64,000 bases of DNA from Alteromonadaceae bacterium (GCA_013216015.1 JABSOI010000022.1:1-64000); one strand, 5' to 3'; shown: positions 10,161 through 20,291, counted from the stretch's first letter. Translations and numbers: made by a program. The notes: generated from the letters alone by a model not told the origin.

Positions 10161-11327
10161 ATGAATTTGCATGAGTACCAAGCGAAACAATTGTTCGCTG
10201 AATATGGTTTACCAGTTTCTGAAGGATTCGCTTGCGATACCCCTCAAGAAGCTGCCGAAGCTGCCAGTAAAATTGGCGGCGATATGTGGGTTGTTAAAAC
10301 TCAAGTCCACGCGGGTGGTCGCGGTAAAGCTGGCGGTGTTAAGCTAGTTAAAACCAAAGAAGAGATCAGAGAATTTGCTCAGCATTGGTTAGGCAAAAAC
10401 TTAGTTACATACCAGACAGATGAAAAAGGACAGCCAGTTTCTAAAATTTTAGTGGAAAGCTGTACGGATATTGCGAATGAATTATACCTTGGCGCTGTTG
10501 TTGACCGTGGTACTCAACGTGTAGTGTTTATGGCATCTACTGAAGGTGGTGTTGAAATTGAAACAGTTGCTGAAGAAACGCCTGAGTTAATTCACAAAGC
10601 TGAAATCGATCCATTAGTTGGTCCTCAAGCTTATCAAGCACGTGAGCTTGGTTTCAAATTGGGTTTAAACCCTGTACAAATGAAGCAATTTGTTAAGATC
10701 TTTATGGGTCTTGCAAAAATGTTCAATGATTATGACTTTGCTTTATTGGAAATTAACCCGTTAGTAATTACAGATGAAGGTAACCTTCACTGTTTAGACG
10801 GTAAAATTGGTATTGATGGTAATGCTTTATACCGTCAGCCTAAAATCCGCGAAATGCACGATCCATCTCAAGAAGATGAGCGTGAAGCACACGCAGCACA
10901 GTGGGAACTTAACTATGTTGCTTTAGACGGTAACGTTGGTTGTATGGTTAATGGTGCCGGTCTTGCTATGGGTACTATGGATATCGTTAACTTGCACGGT
11001 GGCAAACCGGCTAACTTCCTTGATGTTGGCGGCGGAGCAACTAAAGAACGTGTTGCTGAAGCATTCAAAATTATCCTTTCTGATGAAAATGTAAAAGCTG
11101 TTTTAGTTAACATTTTTGGTGGTATTGTTCGTTGTGACATGATCGCTGAAGGTATTATCGGTGCTGTTAAAGAAGTTGGTGTAACTGTACCTGTAGTTGT
11201 ACGTTTAGAAGGTACTAACGCTGAAGCGGGTCGTGAAGTATTAGCTAACTCTGATGTAGACATCATTGCTGCTGAATCATTAACTGATGCAGCACTTAAA
11301 GTTGTTGCAGCTGCGGAGGGCAAATAA
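10161..11327 (+). CDS. sucC: Succinyl-CoA synthetase beta subunit (ADP-forming)
   Basis: ATP-grasp subunit that makes ATP from succinyl-CoA, ADP and phosphate. The 388-residue protein has the standard opening [19 protein letters not shown], the nucleotide-binding stretch [15 protein letters not shown], the ALLEINPLV metal-site region and the CoA-ligase-like C-terminal domain ([19 protein letters not shown]). It shares one base with sucD (TAATG), so the two subunits are translationally coupled and made in equal amounts. Confidence 0.97.
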   Translation: MNLHEYQAKQLFAEYGLPVSEGFACDTPQEAAEAASKIGGDMWVVKTQVHAGGRGKAGGVKLVKTKEEIREFAQHWLGKNLVTYQTDEKGQPVSKILVESCTDIANELYLGAVVDRGTQRVVFMASTEGGVEIETVAEETPELIHKAEIDPLVGPQAYQARELGFKLGLNPVQMKQFVKIFMGLAKMFNDYDFALLEINPLVITDEGNLHCLDGKIGIDGNALYRQPKIREMHDPSQEDEREAHAAQWELNYVALDGNVGCMVNGAGLAMGTMDIVNLHGGKPANFLDVGGGATKERVAEAFKIILSDENVKAVLVNIFGGIVRCDMIAEGIIGAVKEVGVTVPVVVRLEGTNAEAGREVLANSDVDIIAAESLTDAALKVVAAAEGK

Positions 11328-12199
11328 TGTCTGTCTTAATTAATAAAGATACTAAAGTTATCTGTCAAGGTTTCACTGGTGGACAAGGTACTTTCCATTC
11401 AGAACAAGCAATTGATTATGGTACACAAATGGTTGGTGGCGTAAGCCCGGGTAAAGGCGGTCAAACGCACCTTGGTTTACCAGTATTCAATACAGTACGT
11501 GAAGCGTTAGCAGCAACTGGCGCAACAGCAACAGTTATTTATGTTCCTGCACCTTTTTGTAAAGATGCAATTTTAGAAGCAATCGATGCTGGTATCGAAA
11601 TCATTGTAACTATCACTGAAGGTATCCCTACGTTGGATATGGTTGATGTGAAAGCTAAGCTTGATCAAACTGGCGTTCGTATGATCGGTCCTAACTGTCC
11701 AGGTGTTATCACTCCGGGCGAAACTAAGATTGGTATTATGCCGGGTCACATCCATTTACCGGGTAAAGTAGGTATTGTATCTCGTTCAGGTACTTTAACT
11801 TATGAAGCTGTTAAGCAAACAACTGATGCTGGTTTTGGCCAGTCTACTTGTGTTGGTATTGGTGGCGATCCTATTCCGGGTACAAGCTTTATTGACGTAT
11901 TGGAAATGTTCCAAAACGATCCGCAAACAGAAGCAATTGTTATGATTGGTGAAATTGGTGGTACAGCTGAAGAAGAAGCAGCTGAATATATTAAAGCTAA
12001 TGTAACTAAACCTGTAGTATCTTACATTGCCGGTGTTACAGCACCTGCTGGTAAACGTATGGGTCATGCTGGCGCAATTATCGCTGGCGGTAAAGGTACA
12101 GCTGATGAGAAATTTGCAGCGTTGGAAGCGGCTGGTGTAAAAACTGTTCGTTCACTTGCAGATATTGGCATTGCTCTTAAAGAGAAGACAGGTTGGTAA
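11327..12199 (+). CDS. sucD: Succinyl-CoA synthetase alpha subunit
   Basis: Subunit that binds CoA and carries the phosphorylated histidine intermediate. The 290 residues include the CoA-site [13 protein letters not shown], the [12 protein letters not shown] motif and [10 protein letters not shown], which holds the active-site His. Start overlaps the sucC stop. It closes the TCA block and is followed by a strong terminator. Confidence 0.97.
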   Translation: MSVLINKDTKVICQGFTGGQGTFHSEQAIDYGTQMVGGVSPGKGGQTHLGLPVFNTVREALAATGATATVIYVPAPFCKDAILEAIDAGIEIIVTITEGIPTLDMVDVKAKLDQTGVRMIGPNCPGVITPGETKIGIMPGHIHLPGKVGIVSRSGTLTYEAVKQTTDAGFGQSTCVGIGGDPIPGTSFIDVLEMFQNDPQTEAIVMIGEIGGTAEEEAAEYIKANVTKPVVSYIAGVTAPAGKRMGHAGAIIAGGKGTADEKFAALEAAGVKTVRSLADIGIALKEKTGW

Positions 12200-12228
12200 G
12201 CACTTAGCTTAGTAAATTGTTATTCTTT

Positions 12229-12257
12229 AAAAAGGTCGCATTAGCGACCTTTTTTTG
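12229..12257 (+). terminator. Rho-independent terminator after sucD
   Basis: AAAGGTCGC-ATTA-GCGACCTTT forms a perfect stem with a four-base loop, followed by a run of seven T. It lies about 30 bp past the sucD stop. Confidence 0.92.
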
Positions 12258-12298
12258 GTTTAAACCGTTAAAATCTTTATCCGGAATCTGGCTCAGAA

Positions 12299-12850
12299 TT
12301 ATTGTTTATCTTCACCTGTATAACAAATAATACTATGAAATACCGTCTGTTCACCTGACATATTGCGGTAGCCATGCTCTACATCGGCATGGAATTTTGC
12401 AACTTCACCTTGTTTTAAAAGGTGCCATTGTTGTTCCAGAAAATATTCCATTTCTCCTTCGATTACCATTATATGCTCTATTACACCTGTATTATGAGGT
12501 AATGACATTTGTTGATGCATTGGGGCTAAGGTTAAAGAAAGGACTTCGCTTTTTGTTTTATCGTCAAAAGGAAATAATGTGGTAACCGTAATGCCTTCTT
12601 CGGTATTTAATATTTTTTGTGTCAGGGTATTATCAACGATTGTGCCCAAAAAATAGCTTAGTGGTAAATGAAAACCACTGGCAATTTGCCACAACTTTGC
12701 AACCGTAGGGCTTGACTCTCCGCGCTCAATTTGACCTAGCATGGCTTTTGAGACACCCGTGTTTTTGCAAGTGGTATCTAAACTCCATCCCATTTTTGTT
12801 CTTGCATTTTTCAGCTGGATCCCGACTGCATTATTTATATTTTTTTTCAT
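12299..12850 (-). CDS. XRE-family regulator with cupin sensor domain (SutR/YdcN-like)
   Basis: The 183-residue protein has an N-terminal helix-turn-helix (VGIQLKNARTKMGWSLDTTCKNTGVSKAMLGQIERGESSPTVAKLW, split here only for naming) and a C-terminal cupin barrel (about 110-180, EHIMVIEGEMEYFL). The arrangement and divergence from a BenE transporter match E. coli sutR(ydcN)-ydcO, where SutR is reported as a regulator of sulfur-utilisation genes; whether that role holds here is inference. The ATG at 12850 is preferred over one nine codons upstream because the domain starts there and the upstream part would cover the repeated operator-like sequence. Confidence 0.88.
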   Translation of the reverse strand: MKKNINNAVGIQLKNARTKMGWSLDTTCKNTGVSKAMLGQIERGESSPTVAKLWQIASGFHLPLSYFLGTIVDNTLTQKILNTEEGITVTTLFPFDDKTKSEVLSLTLAPMHQQMSLPHNTGVIEHIMVIEGEMEYFLEQQWHLLKQGEVAKFHADVEHGYRNMSGEQTVFHSIICYTGEDKQ

Positions 12851-12857
12851 GATACTC

Positions 12858-12894
12858 TTGTGCGTTATAACATACAATGATAAGTTGTGCGTTA
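12858..12894. promoter_or_regulatory. Paired operator-like direct repeats
   Basis: TTGTGCGTTA occurs at 12858-12867 and again at 12885-12894, 27 bp apart start to start, in the gap between the XRE-cupin gene and benE. The second copy continues into AAGCGCAC, making a short GTGCG/CGCAC palindrome. This is a plausible binding site for the neighbouring regulator. Confidence 0.45.
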
Positions 12895-12931
12895 AAGCGC
12901 ACAGTCAAACTTAATTATGGAGATATTCGAC

Positions 12932-14110
12932 ATGTTAGTCAATCGTATTATAAATCCGACTGTTGCAGGACTGGTTGCTGTTATTATCGGTTTTGCAAGC
13001 TCGATAGCATTGATTTATCAAACGGTCATCAATTTAGGCGGTGATGCGGGTCTTGCTGCAAGTTGGTTATTAACCTTAGGTTTAACAATTGGTATAACGT
13101 CGATTATTTTATCGCTTTATTTTCGTGTGCCGATATTAATCGCCTGGTCAACACCTGGTGCAGCTTTTCTTATTTCCGGTACTCAAGGTTTTACTATTAA
13201 TGAAGCAATAGGGGGATTTGTATTTTCGGCATTATTGATTTTCCTGAGTGGTATTACCGGGTGGTTTGAAAAATTAATCAACAAGATTCCATTTCAAATT
13301 GCTTCAGCAATGCTGGCAGGCGTTTTAGTTAATTTTGGCATCGATGTGTTCAACCAAATGAATAATAAGCCTTTACTTGTTTTAACTATGTTTTCCAGTT
13401 ATTTGATATGTAAAAATTTGATGCCTAAATTTACCATGTTGTTTGTTCTGGTCATCAGTATTGTCATGGCTTGGCAACTCAATTTAATCACGGTTAATGA
13501 GTTTTCATGGCAAGTAGGCGAATTTAAGTACATTTCTCCTGAGTTTAATGTTGGAGCAATAATCAGTATTGGTATTCCATTATTTGTTATCACAATGGCT
13601 GCGCAAAATCTTCCGGGAATTGCTGTATTGAAGGCTCACAAATATAAAACACCTGTCTCTTCAATACTTAGTGTAACGGGTTTTGCCAATTTACTTGCTG
13701 CCCCTTTTGGCGGATTTGCGATAAATTTAGCGGCAATAACCGCGGCAATTTGTATGACTGACGAAGTAGATGAAAATCCCAAACAACGATATTGGGCCGC
13801 TGTTGCCGGAGGTGGGTTTTATATTTTAATGGCAATTTTTGCGGGTTATTTAATGAGTTTTTTTGCTATATTGCCTGAAGCATTAATTTACTCGTTGGCA
13901 GGTATTGCCTTATTCACAACAATTAACAACAGTATTCAACAAGCTTTGTCTGACAGCAAATTGTCGGAAGCTGCGATGATTACTTTTCTTGTTACAGCTT
14001 CAAACCTGGCGATATGGGGTATAAGTTCAGTGTTGTGGGGATTAATTGCGGGCAGTTTAACACTGTTTCTTCAAAAATTATTTAATAAAGATAACTATAA
14101 ATTCACTTAA
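12932..14110 (+). CDS. BenE-family transporter
   Basis: Inner-membrane carrier of the BenE (benzoate/proton symporter) family, 392 residues with about eleven or twelve hydrophobic segments. Family signatures include the AWSTPGAAFL segment in the first third and FGGFAINLAAITAAICMTDE. ATG at 12932 is chosen because GGAG lies 9 bases upstream; an ATG 15 bases earlier contains that site. Divergent from the XRE-cupin gene, as ydcO is from ydcN in E. coli. Substrate unknown: BenE members are named for benzoate, but nothing nearby degrades aromatics. Confidence 0.88.
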   Translation: MLVNRIINPTVAGLVAVIIGFASSIALIYQTVINLGGDAGLAASWLLTLGLTIGITSIILSLYFRVPILIAWSTPGAAFLISGTQGFTINEAIGGFVFSALLIFLSGITGWFEKLINKIPFQIASAMLAGVLVNFGIDVFNQMNNKPLLVLTMFSSYLICKNLMPKFTMLFVLVISIVMAWQLNLITVNEFSWQVGEFKYISPEFNVGAIISIGIPLFVITMAAQNLPGIAVLKAHKYKTPVSSILSVTGFANLLAAPFGGFAINLAAITAAICMTDEVDENPKQRYWAAVAGGGFYILMAIFAGYLMSFFAILPEALIYSLAGIALFTTINNSIQQALSDSKLSEAAMITFLVTASNLAIWGISSVLWGLIAGSLTLFLQKLFNKDNYKFT

Positions 14111-14152
14111 GCAAGCTAAGCAAAAACAAGTAAAATAAGCAAACTAAGTAAA

Positions 14153-14384
14153 TAGGTATGTACCAGTTAAGTGTGGCTATATAAGTTGTAGGATGGGTTA
14201 GCCACCGGCGTAACCCATCATTTAAAGCACGAAACCATCTAATAATAGTACTAAAAAATTACATTTTGATGGGTTACGCCTTCGGCTAACCCATCCTACG
14301 CGCTAAATCTTAAACTAGTAAATAAACACATAAAAAACAATCGATTACTGTTCCAGTAATACTCAGCCGGGACATAGCCAAGTA
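14153..14384. repeat. Large paired-hairpin repeat element, copy 1
   Basis: Two hairpins of the GATGGGTTA family lie inside: GTAGGATGGGTTAGCC..GGCGTAACCCATCA (14188-14220) and its inverse (14267-14299), so the pair also forms a long inverted repeat. The outer parts (TATGTACCAGTTAAGTGTGGC on the left, a degraded GGGACATAGCC on the right) match the element at 63411-63675. It fills most of the gap between benE and the PqiA-like gene; no ORF is present. Probably a non-autonomous element. Confidence 0.7.
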
Positions 14385-14426
14385 AATAAGTTGAAAATTT
14401 CTTTCAATTTTATGTAAGTAATCAAG

Positions 14427-14990
14427 TTATTTAGATGTCAATCCACTTTGACTAATTTGAGTCCCCAATAATGACAACAGACAATAAGCAGTAAAACAAT
14501 AAAAGCCAACTCCGACAACAGAAAGGGTTTCACTGCTGATCAGTAAATTTAGCTTAAAGTTAAATATCGACACTTGTTTGCTATTTACGGTTTCGGCATG
14601 ATTAGTGGAAAAAACAGCTAAAAATACGGCTACAACAAATACATCAGCCATTGACCATTTACCAATTTTAGCGACGAAATTTATAATCTTACGCTCAATG
14701 TCAGTATTTTTTTTATAATAGGCCCAGCTTACTAAGCATGTTTTTAATATTGGAATGCAAATTGAAAATATAAGAATAAGTGTGGCTACTAATATTCGGT
14801 CGTCTTGCCATAACTCACGTATTGTTGCTAATAAAGACAGTTCTTTATTAATTAAATTAGACGATAAATTAGAACCACTGATATTTGCTGTCATCTCCAT
14901 CGTCAATGAAAACATTGGCAGTATAATGCCCGGGATAAAAAGTAATAAAGCAATAATGTTAAGTGAAAAACCTAGGTGTTTTTTTATCAT
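14427..14990 (-). CDS. PqiA-domain inner-membrane protein
   Basis: A 187-residue protein with four predicted transmembrane helices and the PqiA signature KIGKWSMADVFVVAVFLAV near residue 110. PqiA-domain proteins act with MCE proteins such as PqiB in envelope lipid transport. Here the gene stands alone, with a single PqiA domain and no MCE partner beside it, so the exact role is not clear. No zinc-ribbon cysteines are present, unlike full-length PqiA. Flanked by a repeat element on one side and a tandem repeat before glnS on the other. Confidence 0.82.
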   Translation of the reverse strand: MIKKHLGFSLNIIALLLFIPGIILPMFSLTMEMTANISGSNLSSNLINKELSLLATIRELWQDDRILVATLILIFSICIPILKTCLVSWAYYKKNTDIERKIINFVAKIGKWSMADVFVVAVFLAVFSTNHAETVNSKQVSIFNFKLNLLISSETLSVVGVGFYCFTAYCLLSLLGTQISQSGLTSK

Positions 14991-15138
14991 GAAAATATAA
15001 CGTCCGTATAAATTTTGTTAATGGGATATTATGCTGGAATAAAGCAATAAACATCAAATTAATTTATGCATTGTGTTTGAATGATTAATTATTGGAATTA
15101 TCACTTATCTATCTGGATTTACCAAATATCATATTTGT

Positions 15139-15210
15139 CCAATAATCCAATAATCCAATAATCCAATAATCCAATAATCCAATAATCCAATAATCCAATA
15201 ATCCAATAAT
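15139..15210. repeat. Tandem repeat, nine copies of CCAATAAT
   Basis: Nine uninterrupted copies of the 8-bp unit CCAATAAT occupy 72 bp in the gap between the PqiA-like gene and glnS, about 180 bp upstream of the glnS start. Such perfect short repeats change copy number by slippage. The rest of the 14991-15387 gap shows nothing else I can assign. Confidence 0.95.
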
Positions 15211-15387
15211 CAAATGATCATCAATAACTATTGGTGGCGAAAAATACCGGCTTCTTACTGCAAGTAAGGGGTTTTCTACCATTTTTGAATAAATTAGTAC
15301 TTTTTACTAAAATTGGGTATCGCTGGATATAAGTGTTGTTATAATGCCAGACAATTGTATTTTAATTTTTTTTTAGAGGTTCCTTGG

Positions 15388-17073
15388 ATGTCGGAAGCAG
15401 AAAACCGTCCAACTAATTTTATTCGTCAAATTATCGATGCTGATTTAGCCAGTGGTAAACACAACAGTGTGCAAACTCGCTTTCCCCCCGAGCCAAATGG
15501 TTATTTACATATTGGTCATGCAAAGTCTATTTGTTTAAATTTTGTTTTGGCGCAAGATTACAATGGTTTGTGTAACTTACGTTTTGACGATACCAATCCT
15601 GAAAAAGAAGATATTGATTACGTTAATTCAATTCAAGCAGATGTTAAATGGTTAGGTTTTGATTGGTCAGGAGATATTCGTTATTCTTCTGACTATTTTG
15701 AGAAGCTGCACGGCTTTGCGGTCGAGCTTATTGAAAAAGGCCTGGCTTACGTTTGTTTCTTAAATGGGGAAGAAACTAGAGAATATCGAGGTACGTTAAA
15801 GCAACCGGGTAAAAATAGTCCTTACCGTGATACTTCTGTTGAAGAAAACCTTAATCATTTTACTAAAATGAAAAATGGCGAGTACAAAGAGGGTGAATGT
15901 TCGTTACGTGCAAAAATAGATATGAGCTCAAGCTTCATGTGCATGCGCGATCCGATCATTTATCGTATTAAGTTTGTTGACCATCATCAGACGGGTGATA
16001 AATGGTGCATCTACCCGATGTATGATTTTACTCATTGTTTGTCTGATGCGATTGAAGGTATAACCCATTCACTTTGTACGTTGGAGTTTCAAGACAACCG
16101 CCGTTTGTATGATTGGGTGATTAACAACGTTTCTATTGAGTCTGAACCACATCAATATGAGTTTTCTCGTTTGAATCTTGAATATACCATACTGAGTAAA
16201 AGGAATTTACTGACTTTAGTTGAAGACAATTTAGTGAATGGTTGGGATGATCCACGTATGCCGACAATTTCAGCATTCCGTCGTCGTGGTTATACTCCGG
16301 GTTCAATACGTGAGTTTACTAAACGCATCGGCGTAACTAAAATGGATAATATCGTTGAAATGGGCGTGTTAGAAGCTTGTATACGGGAAGATTTAAATGA
16401 TAATGCTCCGCGTGCGATGGCTGTACTTGACCCTATTAAATTGGTGATTGAAAATTATCCGGGATCAGATGGTGAGCAATTAACGGTAAAAAATCATCCA
16501 AGTGATGAGTCTCAAGGTACACGTATTGTACCTTTTAGCCGTGAACTTTATATTGAAGCTGAAGATTTTCGTGAAGAAGCGAACAAGAAATATAAACGTT
16601 TGGTTATCGGTAAAGCGGTACGTTTACGTGGCGCTTATGTAGTTACTGCCACACGTTGCGATAAAGACGCTGACGGTAATGTTACTACAGTATATTGTAA
16701 TTATGACGCAGAAACTTTAGGTAAAAACCCGACTGATGGTACAAAACCTAAAGGTGTTATTCATTGGGTCAGTGCCAATGAATCCCTTGATGCAGAAATT
16801 CGTTTATATGACCGTTTATTTACTGTGGCAAACCCTGCTGCAGAAAGTGATTTTCATTCAGTCATTAATCCTGATTCGCTTGTGGTCATTAACAACGCAA
16901 AAGTAGAGCCTTCTCTGGCAACCGCTAAACCTGAGTTTGCTTATCAATTTGAACGTCAAGGCTACTTCTGCTTAGACAATCGTATTGATAGTACAGAGGC
17001 TAAAAACGGAAAATTAGTTTTTAATCGCACCGTAGGATTACGTGATACCTGGGCCAAAATTTCAGCTAAATAA
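15388..17073 (+). CDS. glnS: Glutaminyl-tRNA synthetase
   Basis: Charges tRNA-Gln with glutamine. Class I synthetase of 561 residues, close to E. coli GlnS (554). [16 protein letters not shown] contains the HIGH motif; LSKRN near residue 270 is the KMSKS-loop equivalent; the C-terminal anticodon-binding beta-barrels follow. ATG at 15388 is chosen because AGAGGT lies 7 bases upstream and the sequence then begins [16 protein letters not shown] as in relatives. An in-frame start 75 bases upstream is rejected. No neighbouring operon partner. Confidence 0.97.
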   Translation: MSEAENRPTNFIRQIIDADLASGKHNSVQTRFPPEPNGYLHIGHAKSICLNFVLAQDYNGLCNLRFDDTNPEKEDIDYVNSIQADVKWLGFDWSGDIRYSSDYFEKLHGFAVELIEKGLAYVCFLNGEETREYRGTLKQPGKNSPYRDTSVEENLNHFTKMKNGEYKEGECSLRAKIDMSSSFMCMRDPIIYRIKFVDHHQTGDKWCIYPMYDFTHCLSDAIEGITHSLCTLEFQDNRRLYDWVINNVSIESEPHQYEFSRLNLEYTILSKRNLLTLVEDNLVNGWDDPRMPTISAFRRRGYTPGSIREFTKRIGVTKMDNIVEMGVLEACIREDLNDNAPRAMAVLDPIKLVIENYPGSDGEQLTVKNHPSDESQGTRIVPFSRELYIEAEDFREEANKKYKRLVIGKAVRLRGAYVVTATRCDKDADGNVTTVYCNYDAETLGKNPTDGTKPKGVIHWVSANESLDAEIRLYDRLFTVANPAAESDFHSVINPDSLVVINNAKVEPSLATAKPEFAYQFERQGYFCLDNRIDSTEAKNGKLVFNRTVGLRDTWAKISAK

Positions 17074-17115
17074 TTTAGTTCTATTTAGTTCCCTTTTCTT
17101 TACCTTGCCACAAAA

Positions 17116-17145
17116 GGATGGGTTACCCGTAGGTGTAACCCATCC
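17116..17145. repeat. GATGGGTTA-family hairpin after glnS
   Basis: GGATGGGTTAC and GTAACCCATCC pair perfectly around CCGTAGGT. It lies 40 bp downstream of the glnS stop and could act as a transcript end or RNA-protecting structure. The following 17146-17697 holds no gene or repeat that I can support. Confidence 0.8.
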
Positions 17146-17697
17146 ATATACTCATCTGATATACAAAAGTTTTACACAATAATTTTCCATAGACTATCTA
17201 AAATTGTTGATATCTCATCCAGTTTATTTATTCAGCCGTTCGCTAATATATTTCTAAAAAACTAAATTATCTTCAAAATAATGACCTGTCAATCTTCTGG
17301 CCGAGCAGTAATGTGTAAAAATATTCACCGATAATTGTATTACTGACAAACGTTGTAATTCCCTAAAATATAAGGTATTGGAGATGCTGGAAGCTATTTT
17401 CTGTTGAAGATGTTCCACACAATTATTTCAATCTCGTTTAACCTTGATTAATCGTTAATACTAATTAGACACCTAAAATAAGTACATTATTTGAACGATA
17501 GTTTACTGGAAGTTTCCACACATTATGTGGATAACTCTGTGTGTAATGGTCTGATAGTTTAGCTAAGCCCATATAGCGTAAGGGGAGATTGCCACTGCTG
17601 AAAAAACGTTCAATTGAAAGCTTATAACTGAACATAAACTAAATTTACAATAAAACCGACATAACCCGTTACATTCATCTTTGAAATTTAATTGTTA

Positions 17698-17963
17698 TAT
17701 ACCCAAACTACTTGGAAATGCAGGATTCAGCAAGTCGATAAACGGCTATATTCAAGGCATTAAATTTTATAAATGGTTTTTCCCTTTTGAGATTTAATAA
17801 CGCAGGAGATAGCCGTTTATCGCCTTGCCCGAAGGGAGCTAAGCTAGAACACCAGTGCTGCGTTGCAACACTTTACAAGGGAACAACCATTATATGCGTG
17901 TTGCGCCTTGCTCTGATGTCCTAGCTTAGCTCTGAACCTGCATTTCCAAGTAGCTTGGGTATA
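17698..17963. mobile_element. 266-bp palindromic element (family B)
   Basis: The ends TATACCCAAACTACTTGGAA and TTCCAAGTAGCTTGGGTATA form terminal inverted repeats of about 27 bp with one mismatch. Inside are more perfect inverted pairs: CGATAAACGGCTAT (17736-17749) with ATAGCCGTTTATCG (17809-17822), and GAGCTAAGCTAG (17836-17847) with CTAGCTTAGCTC (17921-17932). No transposase is encoded. The TATACCC ends resemble family A, so a related TA-targeting transposase may have moved both. This is a MITE-like element by structure; only one copy is in the window. Confidence 0.75.
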
Positions 17964-18053
17964 TTCACTTTCTACTCTGAGAGCTGTGAATGTGAAATAG
18001 AGTACTAATTGAGTTGATGACTAAAAGAAATAATAAATTTATCCAGGATAATA

Positions 18054-19421
18054 TTGCTGTTGTTATATGGCGTTTGCACCTACCCAATTATTGGGGCTGT
18101 ATTAGCCTTGTTTGCATACGATTTATTAGAATCAAGTTTATTAGCGTTAAGTAGTACAGACACCTTAGCTGCGTTAGGTTTTACTTTACCAATAACTACT
18201 GCAATGACAGCTTTAGCAGTGGGAACCAGTATTAGCTGTAATAATAAAGCGGTAAAAACAGCTTGTCTTGATAAAAATAAATTAAATAGAACTATTACCA
18301 CTTCTCTGATTATTTCATCAATTGTTATTTTGTTTTTTACTTTGTTAGCCTTAGCATTCGGGCAAAATATTTTAGAATTACTTGGATATAATAATTGGCA
18401 GTCTACAGGTTTATCGGATCACAAAAGAATTGTTATTGAACAGCAATCTACCTATTTAACGGTTAGGTATCTGGGTTGGTTTTTTCTGGCATTGATCTGG
18501 CAAATTAATGCGGTATTCAGGGCGCTTGGTTTCATTCGTTTAGCTGGTATTTTAATGCTGTCATGGCTTGCTGTGAAAAGTGTTTTAATCATTATATTCC
18601 TAACACCTGAAAGTTTCTTTTATCAAGAAGGTTTACTCGGTGTTGCTTTTACCCATGGTATTAGTGATGTGCTATTCGCCTTTGTTTCAATTTATATGTT
18701 GAAGCGAAAAATAGACATTCAATTCCCCTCTTTATTCGATATAACCACGGTGTTTGCTAAACCAAAACTTGATGTTTGTCTGGTTGTATTCCAACAATTA
18801 ATTACACCATTGAGTATGGCTGTATTAACAGCTATTGCTGCAAGTATTGACTACTCATATGTAGCTGCATTTGCTTTGTTATTCAGAATGGAAGCGATTT
18901 TTTTAATATTGCCAATGGTGTTAACTACTTCTATGCCAGCCATTATTGGCACTAATTATTGGTCTGGGCACTATGAGCGGGTTAATAAAGCTTATTATTT
19001 TATTTTCAGTACGATAATTATCACTCAATTCATTATCGCGATAATTTTATTTTATTTCAGTGACTTTTTGTCAGCGCTTGTATGTCCTCAGGGAGCAGTA
19101 GCTGATCACATTAAAAATTATCTTAACTGGGTTCCATTTGGATATTTTGGGGCTGGTTGCGCAATAGTTTATCAGTCTTGTTTAAATGCCAAAGGGAAAG
19201 TAGCCAATGCGACTGTTGTAGCCGTAATGCATAGAATTGTTTTATTGCTGCCATTGTCATTTTGGGGGGGGGTTATGGAAAATGAAGTCGGTTTTTTCCA
19301 AGGGTTAATGTTAGGACATTTCGGTGCTGGCCTATATCTTTTTTATCTTTTCAAAAAGATAAATTCTAAAAGTGCTAAAAGTGCTAAAAGTGAACAGAGA
19401 AATGATTTTTCAGAAGCATAA
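18054..19421 (+). CDS. MATE-family efflux transporter, 5' end probably frameshifted
   Basis: A 455-residue multidrug and toxin extrusion (MATE) type membrane protein with about twelve hydrophobic segments. The open frame starts at a TTG with AGGA 5 bases upstream. A better N-terminus is visible in another frame: ATG at 18017 reads MTKRNNKFIQDNIAVVIWRL, and removing one base near 18077 joins it to TYPIIGAVLALFAYDLL. So either the gene lost its original start by a one-base insertion and now depends on the TTG, or there is a sequence error. A family-B element ends 54 bp before that ATG. Last residues carry a KSAKSAKS repeat. Confidence 0.7.
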   Translation: MLLLYGVCTYPIIGAVLALFAYDLLESSLLALSSTDTLAALGFTLPITTAMTALAVGTSISCNNKAVKTACLDKNKLNRTITTSLIISSIVILFFTLLALAFGQNILELLGYNNWQSTGLSDHKRIVIEQQSTYLTVRYLGWFFLALIWQINAVFRALGFIRLAGILMLSWLAVKSVLIIIFLTPESFFYQEGLLGVAFTHGISDVLFAFVSIYMLKRKIDIQFPSLFDITTVFAKPKLDVCLVVFQQLITPLSMAVLTAIAASIDYSYVAAFALLFRMEAIFLILPMVLTTSMPAIIGTNYWSGHYERVNKAYYFIFSTIIITQFIIAIILFYFSDFLSALVCPQGAVADHIKNYLNWVPFGYFGAGCAIVYQSCLNAKGKVANATVVAVMHRIVLLLPLSFWGGVMENEVGFFQGLMLGHFGAGLYLFYLFKKINSKSAKSAKSEQRNDFSEA

Positions 19422-19449
19422 GTGAATTTACTTAAAAGCGAGGAACATT

Positions 19450-20291
19450 ATGAATATAAATAAGATAAAGCATATTAAAAAGGTATTGGTAACTCTGGGT
19501 GTCGTTGCGTTATAGGCTGGTGGTATTTCAACGGCTTATGCAAAAACTCATTCAAAGGCTAGTACCGTGAAAAATACTTAATACACTTGGTATTATTATC
19601 AGGCTAACGAAAATATATTTACCAAAGATCTGCAGTCAGCGCAACGCAGTGAAGCAGACAAGGGTAGGGATGCGGGTTAAAAACCACAAAAAGTGATGAA
19701 GTTTTTTGAGTTGAACCGGGTATGACGGTGCTTGAGATAATAGCCAGCGATGGATATAGCACAGAAGTGTTATCTCATCGCGTTGGTGAGAATGGCAAAG
19801 TTTTTGCTCAAAACAAGTAAGTTTATGTTAGAGGTATTTGATGGGTGTTTTGGTAAAGAATTTAACAAACGAATAATTGATAACAGATTAGTGAATGTTG
19901 AACATTACGTGAGAGAAGTTGGTGAATTTGATTTGAAGGAAGAACTAGATATAGTTACTATCGTCCTGAACTAACACGACTTCTACTCAAACATACCGAA
20001 AGGAAAACGTTTTAACATACTGTCACAAATAAAAACGGCATTGAAACCTGGTGGTGTGTAGGGATTATCGATATGGAATCTGGTACTAAAGAACATGATC
20101 CTAAATTGCATAGGGTTCATCATCAAAGTATAAAAGATGAGTTAATAGAAACGGGTTTTAATTTAGATGCAGAAGCAGATTTTTTAAGAAATGTTGATGA
20201 TGACTATAGTAAAATTGTGTTTGAGCCAACAGTTCGTGGTAAAACTGATCGTTTTGTTTTGAAATTTAAAAAGCCTATGTTATCGCATTAA
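19450..20291 (+). pseudogene. Decayed exported class I methyltransferase gene
   Basis: Reading across frames gives a recognisable SAM-dependent methyltransferase of the secreted type: MNINKIKHIKKVLVTLGVVA (signal-like, then TAG), GMTVLEIIASDGYSTEVLSH (motif I), VFAQN, ALKPGGV and a C-terminal GIIDMESGTKEHDP...HHQSIKDELIETGF. Several in-frame stops (in the signal peptide, after VKNT, before KPQKVMKFF) and at least three frameshifts break it. A ribosome binding site (GAGGAA) is still present before the ATG. It is an old pseudogene lying between MATE and M28 genes. Confidence 0.82.

Noticed and set aside
10913-11323. Long open frame on the minus strand inside sucC
   Set aside because: It is antisense to a perfectly conserved gene, Ala/Thr/Ser-rich as expected of a shadow frame, with no ribosome binding site or family features.
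15139-15210. Repeat array that could suggest a CRISPR
   Set aside because: Units are 8 bp and contiguous without spacers, so it is a microsatellite-type array.
14991-18016. Possible tRNA or small RNA genes in the longer gaps
   Set aside because: No cloverleaf or conserved T-loop sequence could be found by eye; the palindromes present belong to repeat elements.
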